Shown here: one piece after another, positions 61,149 to 64,000 of the stretch
Layout: every line of letters starts with the position of its first letter
Numbering within the stretch: position 1 is the stretch's first letter
Assembly (NCBI GenBank): GCA_021769885.1
Contig: JAETSA010000001.1
Span: 165,963-229,962, forward strand
Source of the DNA: Bacillota bacterium
GTDB lineage: Bacteria; Bacillota; Clostridia; Oscillospirales; Acutalibacteraceae
Reading direction: 5' to 3'
DNA: 64,000 nt
The notes under the pieces: generated by a model
The model's input: the letters and a program-made list of their open reading frames with translations, nothing else
The model's database searches: none
Told to the model about the DNA's origin: nothing
Program-made: the position numbers and the translations under genes

Positions 61149-62192
61149 ATGAATTCAAATAATTTAATTTATGCTTTAAAAGATGGAGTACTTACACATA
61201 TTTCTAATGTTGAAAGCGGATTAAAATGCGGATGTATTTGTCCCGGATGTGGTGAAGAGTTAATTGCTAAAAAAGGTAATAAAATGACACATCATTTTGC
61301 TCATAAAGCAAATAGCGAATGCTTGAGCGGCTATCAAACATCGTTGCATTTATTAGCTAAAGATATTCTGTTGGAAGAAAAAAGAATATTATTACCAAAA
61401 GTAAAAATTCGTTTTAGCGATCACGGCGGCTCATATAAAGAAGTATTGATTTCCAATGAAACTTTTATTGAAATAGATAATGTTGTTCTTGAGAAAAAGC
61501 AAGGCGAAATAATACCAGATGTTATTGCTTATTGCGGAGATAAAAAATTATATATTGAAATTTATGTTACTCATAAAATCGATGATAACAAAAAGATAAA
61601 AATTGCTGAAGAAGATATATCTACTATAGAAATCGATTTGAGTGAAATTGATAGATACATTTCAAAAGAAATGCTAAAAGATATTCTTCTTGAGGGAACA
61701 AAACAGAAGCACTGGATATATAATTCCATTGAAAATCAATGGTATAAAAAATTTATTAATTTTTCCGATTTTATTGAAATTAATGGAAGCCGAATTAAGA
61801 ATTGTCCAATAAAAGCAAGGGTAGATAAATACGGAAATCCTTACGCAGTTTTCATCAGGGATTGCATGTACTGCAATTATTGCGTTGATGTTATTGATAG
61901 TGAAGATGGTTTTACACAAGGCATTAAATGCACAGGAAAGCAAAGATTGTCAGAGATATCCGATTTTAATTTAACTTTAGCAGAAAGAATTACTGATAGC
62001 AATGAAAAATTATATACAATACGGATGGAAAATTTGTGCAATGGTTATTGCCCGTTTTGTCAAGTGGAATTAGTTGAAAGAGTAGGAAAATATGGAACTT
62101 TTTATGCTTGTTCAAACTCCACATACTGTAACTTTACATTTTCAATAGATGAAGAAACCGGTGAATTAAAATTAAGATATCCATTGATATAA
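61149..62192 (+). CDS. CoiA-like putative nuclease with C-terminal topoisomerase-type zinc finger
   Basis: 347 residues. N-terminal finger CICPGCGEELIAKKG and HHFAHKANSEC typical of CoiA; then TSLHLLAKDILLEEKR; nuclease core EIIPDVIAYCGDKKLYIEIYVTHK (PD..ExxxTHK, PD-(D/E)XK-like), DDNKKIKIAEEDISTIEIDL; C-terminal zinc finger CPFCQVELVERVGKYG..C...C resembling topoisomerase C4 fingers. AT-rich. Last gene before attR; likely cargo, possibly defensive. Confidence 0.78.
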   Translation: MNSNNLIYALKDGVLTHISNVESGLKCGCICPGCGEELIAKKGNKMTHHFAHKANSECLSGYQTSLHLLAKDILLEEKRILLPKVKIRFSDHGGSYKEVLISNETFIEIDNVVLEKKQGEIIPDVIAYCGDKKLYIEIYVTHKIDDNKKIKIAEEDISTIEIDLSEIDRYISKEMLKDILLEGTKQKHWIYNSIENQWYKKFINFSDFIEINGSRIKNCPIKARVDKYGNPYAVFIRDCMYCNYCVDVIDSEDGFTQGIKCTGKQRLSEISDFNLTLAERITDSNEKLYTIRMENLCNGYCPFCQVELVERVGKYGTFYACSNSTYCNFTFSIDEETGELKLRYPLI

Positions 62193-62199
62193 TTTGCTG

Positions 62200-62229
62200 C
62201 ACCAAGGTAACGCTAGCATTAGGATCTGG
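62200..62229 (+). other. attR of the 12.5-kb element
   Basis: CACCAAGGTA (62200-62209), nine bp, core TT (62219-62220), then host AGGATCTGG. Mirror image of attL. Confidence 0.85.
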
Positions 62230-62269
62230 TGCGTAATGCGTGCAGGTTCAAGTCCTGTTATCCGCACCA
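62219..62269 (+). pseudogene. 3' half of host tRNA-Leu (UAG)
   Basis: TTAGGATCTGG completes the anticodon loop and 3' stem, GTGCGTAATGCGT the variable arm, GCAGGTTCAAGTCCTGT the T-arm and TATCCGCACCA the acceptor. Joined to 49684-49718 at the TT it gives a complete tRNA-Leu. Confidence 0.93.
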
Positions 62270-62271
62270 AA

Positions 62272-62312
62272 AAAGACAACCGATTTTGATACAAAGTCGG
62301 TTGTCTTTCTTT
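62272..62312 (+). terminator. Original terminator of the host tRNA-Leu
   Basis: AAAGACAACCGA / TCGGTTGTCTTT with a 13-nt loop, followed by CTTTTTG. Confidence 0.85.
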
Positions 62313-62362
62313 TTGCCTGAAAAGCCCTTATTTCAAGGGATTTCTCATACTTTGGAGTAAAA

Positions 62363-62410
62363 AGCAACAGCCGCTGTGAACATTTTCACGGCGGCTGCTT
62401 TGCTTTCTTG
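62363..62410. terminator. Second hairpin terminator
   Basis: CAGCCGCTGTGAA / TTTCACGGCGGCTG, followed by CTTTGCTTTC. It would insulate the hsdS cassettes from the tRNA region. Confidence 0.65.
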
Positions 62411-62440
62411 GAAGTTTTTAGCCCTGCTTCAAACTTCAAA

Positions 62441-62490
62441 TCGTGTGATTTATGGGGTTTCGTGTGATTATTGGGGTATCGTGTGATTTT
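62441..62490 (+). repeat. Three 19-bp direct repeats upstream of hsdS
   Basis: CGTGTGATT occurs at 62442, 62461 and 62480, the first two followed by (T/A)(A/T)TGGGGT. Period 19 bp. Function unknown; may be a repeat or a recombination or binding site array. Confidence 0.7.
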
Positions 62491-62496
62491 TGATAT

Positions 62497-63873
62497 TCCG
62501 ATAATACTCCTTATGAGAAAATCGGCGATGAAGTGCGGTCGTTGGCTGTTCCTTTTGATATTCCCGATGGTTGGGTATGGGTACATCCAACGGACATCGG
62601 CTTCTTTGGCTCTGGAAAAACACCAGCACCAGATCAATTAAGCAAATTTGGAACGATCCCATATTTTAAGGTCGCAGATATGAATGCTACCGGAAATGAA
62701 GTCTATTTGTGCAATTCTAATTCGTTTTTGAAATTGCCAAATTCGATGAAGCTATTTTCAAAGGGTGCAGTGGTGTACCCCAAAAACGGTGGTGCGGTGT
62801 TTACAAACAAGAAACGGATATTAGGACAAGATTCCTTGGTTGACCTTAATACGGGTAGCTACACGCCATTTTCTCAAATGGATGAGAAGTTCTTCTATTA
62901 TCTGTTTTCAACAGTTGACTTTCAAAAGTATTACAAGGGAACTGCACTGCCCACGGTGGATATGGACGCTGTGCAGGAAATTGTCTGGGGGCTACCCTCT
63001 CTGGCTGAGCAAAAGCGCATAGTGACGGCAATCGAATTAACTTTGCCGTTGATCGACAAGTACGAAGAAACGCATAGTCAGTTATCTCGTTTGCAGAACT
63101 CTTTTCCAGAAGCCCTCAAGAAGTCGATTTTGCAGGAGGCAGTTCAGGGCAAGCTGGTACCCCAAGACCCGTCTGACGAGCCTGCAGAGGCTCTGCTGGA
63201 GCGTATCCGGGCGGAAAAACAGCGGCTCATCAAGGAAGGCAAAATCAAAAAGGACAAGCACGACTCTGTCATTTTCAGACGGGATAATTCTCATTATGAA
63301 AAGCGTGGCCCAGAAGAGGTCTGTATTGACGAGGAGATTCCGTTTGAAATCCCCGAAAACTGGGCCTGGTGTCGGGCTTCCAGTTTAGGAACAATGATCA
63401 GAGGGCGTGGCATCAAACGAACAGAAACTGTTGCCCAAGGGCGCCCGTGCATTCGATACGGGGAGATTTACACCACCTATGAAACCTCCTTTGATTCAGC
63501 AGTTTCCTTTGTCCCCGAAACGCTCGATAAGGATTGCTTGCATTTCTCCTCCGGCGATGTAGTGTTCACATTGACGGGCGAGAACAAAGTGGACATTGCT
63601 AAAACAGTGGCGTTTCTCGGAGAAGGACAAATTGCGGCAGGTGGCGATTTGGCTTTTTGGACGCATCATGGAATGAATCCGCTGTATCTGGTGTACTATA
63701 TGGCTTCGCCGTATTGCATCGAGCTTAAACGCAGGACGGCGACAGGTGACATTATCGTACACATTTCGACATCAAAGGTCGGCGATTTCCTTGTTCCCAT
63801 TCCTCCGATTAAAGAGCAGAACCGAATTGTATCGGCGATTGAACAGCTTTTTGCTGTGGCTTCTACTTTGTAA
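62497..63873 (+). CDS. hsdS: Type I restriction specificity subunit HsdS, 5'-truncated cassette
   Basis: About 458 codons: TRD1 (from YEKIGDEVRSLAVPFDIPDGW, with FFGSGKTPAP...), a conserved helical spacer (SLAEQKRIVTAIELTLPLID), second half beginning YEKRGPEEVCIDEEIPFEI, TRD2, and PIPPIKEQNRIVSAIEQLFAVA, then TAA. The frame opens just after a TGA at 62491 and has no good start or ribosome site (only GTG at 62533), so it looks like a silent donor cassette or one side of an invertible locus. Confidence 0.85.
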   Translation, partial: SDNTPYEKIGDEVRSLAVPFDIPDGWVWVHPTDIGFFGSGKTPAPDQLSKFGTIPYFKVADMNATGNEVYLCNSNSFLKLPNSMKLFSKGAVVYPKNGGAVFTNKKRILGQDSLVDLNTGSYTPFSQMDEKFFYYLFSTVDFQKYYKGTALPTVDMDAVQEIVWGLPSLAEQKRIVTAIELTLPLIDKYEETHSQLSRLQNSFPEALKKSILQEAVQGKLVPQDPSDEPAEALLERIRAEKQRLIKEGKIKKDKHDSVIFRRDNSHYEKRGPEEVCIDEEIPFEIPENWAWCRASSLGTMIRGRGIKRTETVAQGRPCIRYGEIYTTYETSFDSAVSFVPETLDKDCLHFSSGDVVFTLTGENKVDIAKTVAFLGEGQIAAGGDLAFWTHHGMNPLYLVYYMASPYCIELKRRTATGDIIVHISTSKVGDFLVPIPPIKEQNRIVSAIEQLFAVASTL

Positions 63874-64000
63874 AGTTCTCATTATGAGAAGTTGGACGGT
63901 GTGGAGCGCTGTATCGACGATGAACTGCCCTTTGAAATACCCGAAAACTGGTGCTGGTGCAAGATTGGCACTATCTTTACTCTTCAAGCTGGTAAAAACA
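63874..64000 (+). CDS. Further hsdS cassette fragment, cut by window end
   Basis: Directly after the TAA, in the same frame, the sequence resumes as SSHYEKLDGVERCIDDELPF EIPENWCWC, the same conserved joint as before TRD2 of the preceding cassette. No start codon. More TRDs probably follow outside the window. Confidence 0.8.

Noticed and set aside
62533-63873. HsdS as a complete gene starting at GTG 62533
   Set aside because: No ribosome site, the homologous frame extends upstream of this codon to a stop at 62491, and the internal joint motif shows the 5' part is missing.

Overview
The window comes from a spore-forming, low-to-moderate G+C, anaerobic member of the Firmicutes, class Clostridia. 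An Oscillospirales/Ruminococcaceae-like relative is my best guess, but no rRNA marker is present to settle it. The evidence is a complete spoIIIA operon, spmA-spmB, cwlD, a SpoVT/AbrB-like regulator, Rex, a clostridial-type acn-icd pair, sigma-E-like promoters and the typical clostridial cluster xseA-xseB-ispA-dxs-tlyA-nadK-argR-recN.

Layout. 1-14.5 kb (minus strand) is one long co-directional run: spoIIIAA-AH, an Asp23-family gene, nusB, a TsaD-like gene, exonuclease VII, isoprenoid genes (ispA, dxs), an rRNA methylase, NAD kinase, ArgR and a RecN cut by the window edge. 14.6-17.5 kb (plus) is a lone YfhO-family membrane protein. 17.5-30.6 kb (minus) holds nanE, nanA, two poorly known genes, radA and cwlD, then tsf-rpsB, a DUF3006/metallo-beta-lactamase pair, YgiQ, an FtsK/SpoIIIE translocase and a ClpP-like protease. 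30.7-34.5 kb (plus) is acn-icd-rex behind a promoter that overlaps an excellent Rex box. 34.8-43.2 kb contains a DUF188 gene, an AbrB regulator, spmAB, the glycolytic operon pgk-tpiA-gpmI, a WYL regulator and a family 2 glycosidase. 43.4-49.5 kb has small genes, a decaying methyltransferase, tRNA-Ser, the copper operon csoR-copA(Z) and a P-loop ATPase.

49.7-62.2 kb is a 12.5-kb integrated element. It has split a host tRNA-Leu(UAG) gene in the anticodon loop: the 5' half lies at 49684-49718 and the 3' half at 62219-62269. Just inside its left end the element carries a complete, different tRNA-Leu(UAG), placed so that the old host tRNA promoter reads into it. The reconstructed attP is a symmetric 10-bp inverted repeat around a TT core, as expected for a large serine integrase, and such an integrase is encoded inside. 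Cargo includes an operon of a ribbon-helix-helix protein, two zinc-ribbon proteins, an SPFH-domain protein and a helical protein (resembling Bacillus ydjGHI), two CoiA-like putative nucleases, and a relaxase-less replication/mobilisation module (RepA-like ATPase, two RHH proteins, DUF6076). To its right are type I restriction specificity (hsdS) cassettes.

Two families of non-coding repeats stand out. One is a 68-bp palindromic unit with imperfect terminal inverted repeats, an extended -10 promoter motif and a central hairpin whose two sides covary between copies; it occurs at 9.6-9.8 kb and 34.5-34.8 kb, one spacer being able to fold into a perfect four-way junction. The other is a chain of short hairpins punctuated by ATTTCAY at 45.17-45.27 kb. 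All statements rest on reading the sequence and on general knowledge of the families; no database search was run.
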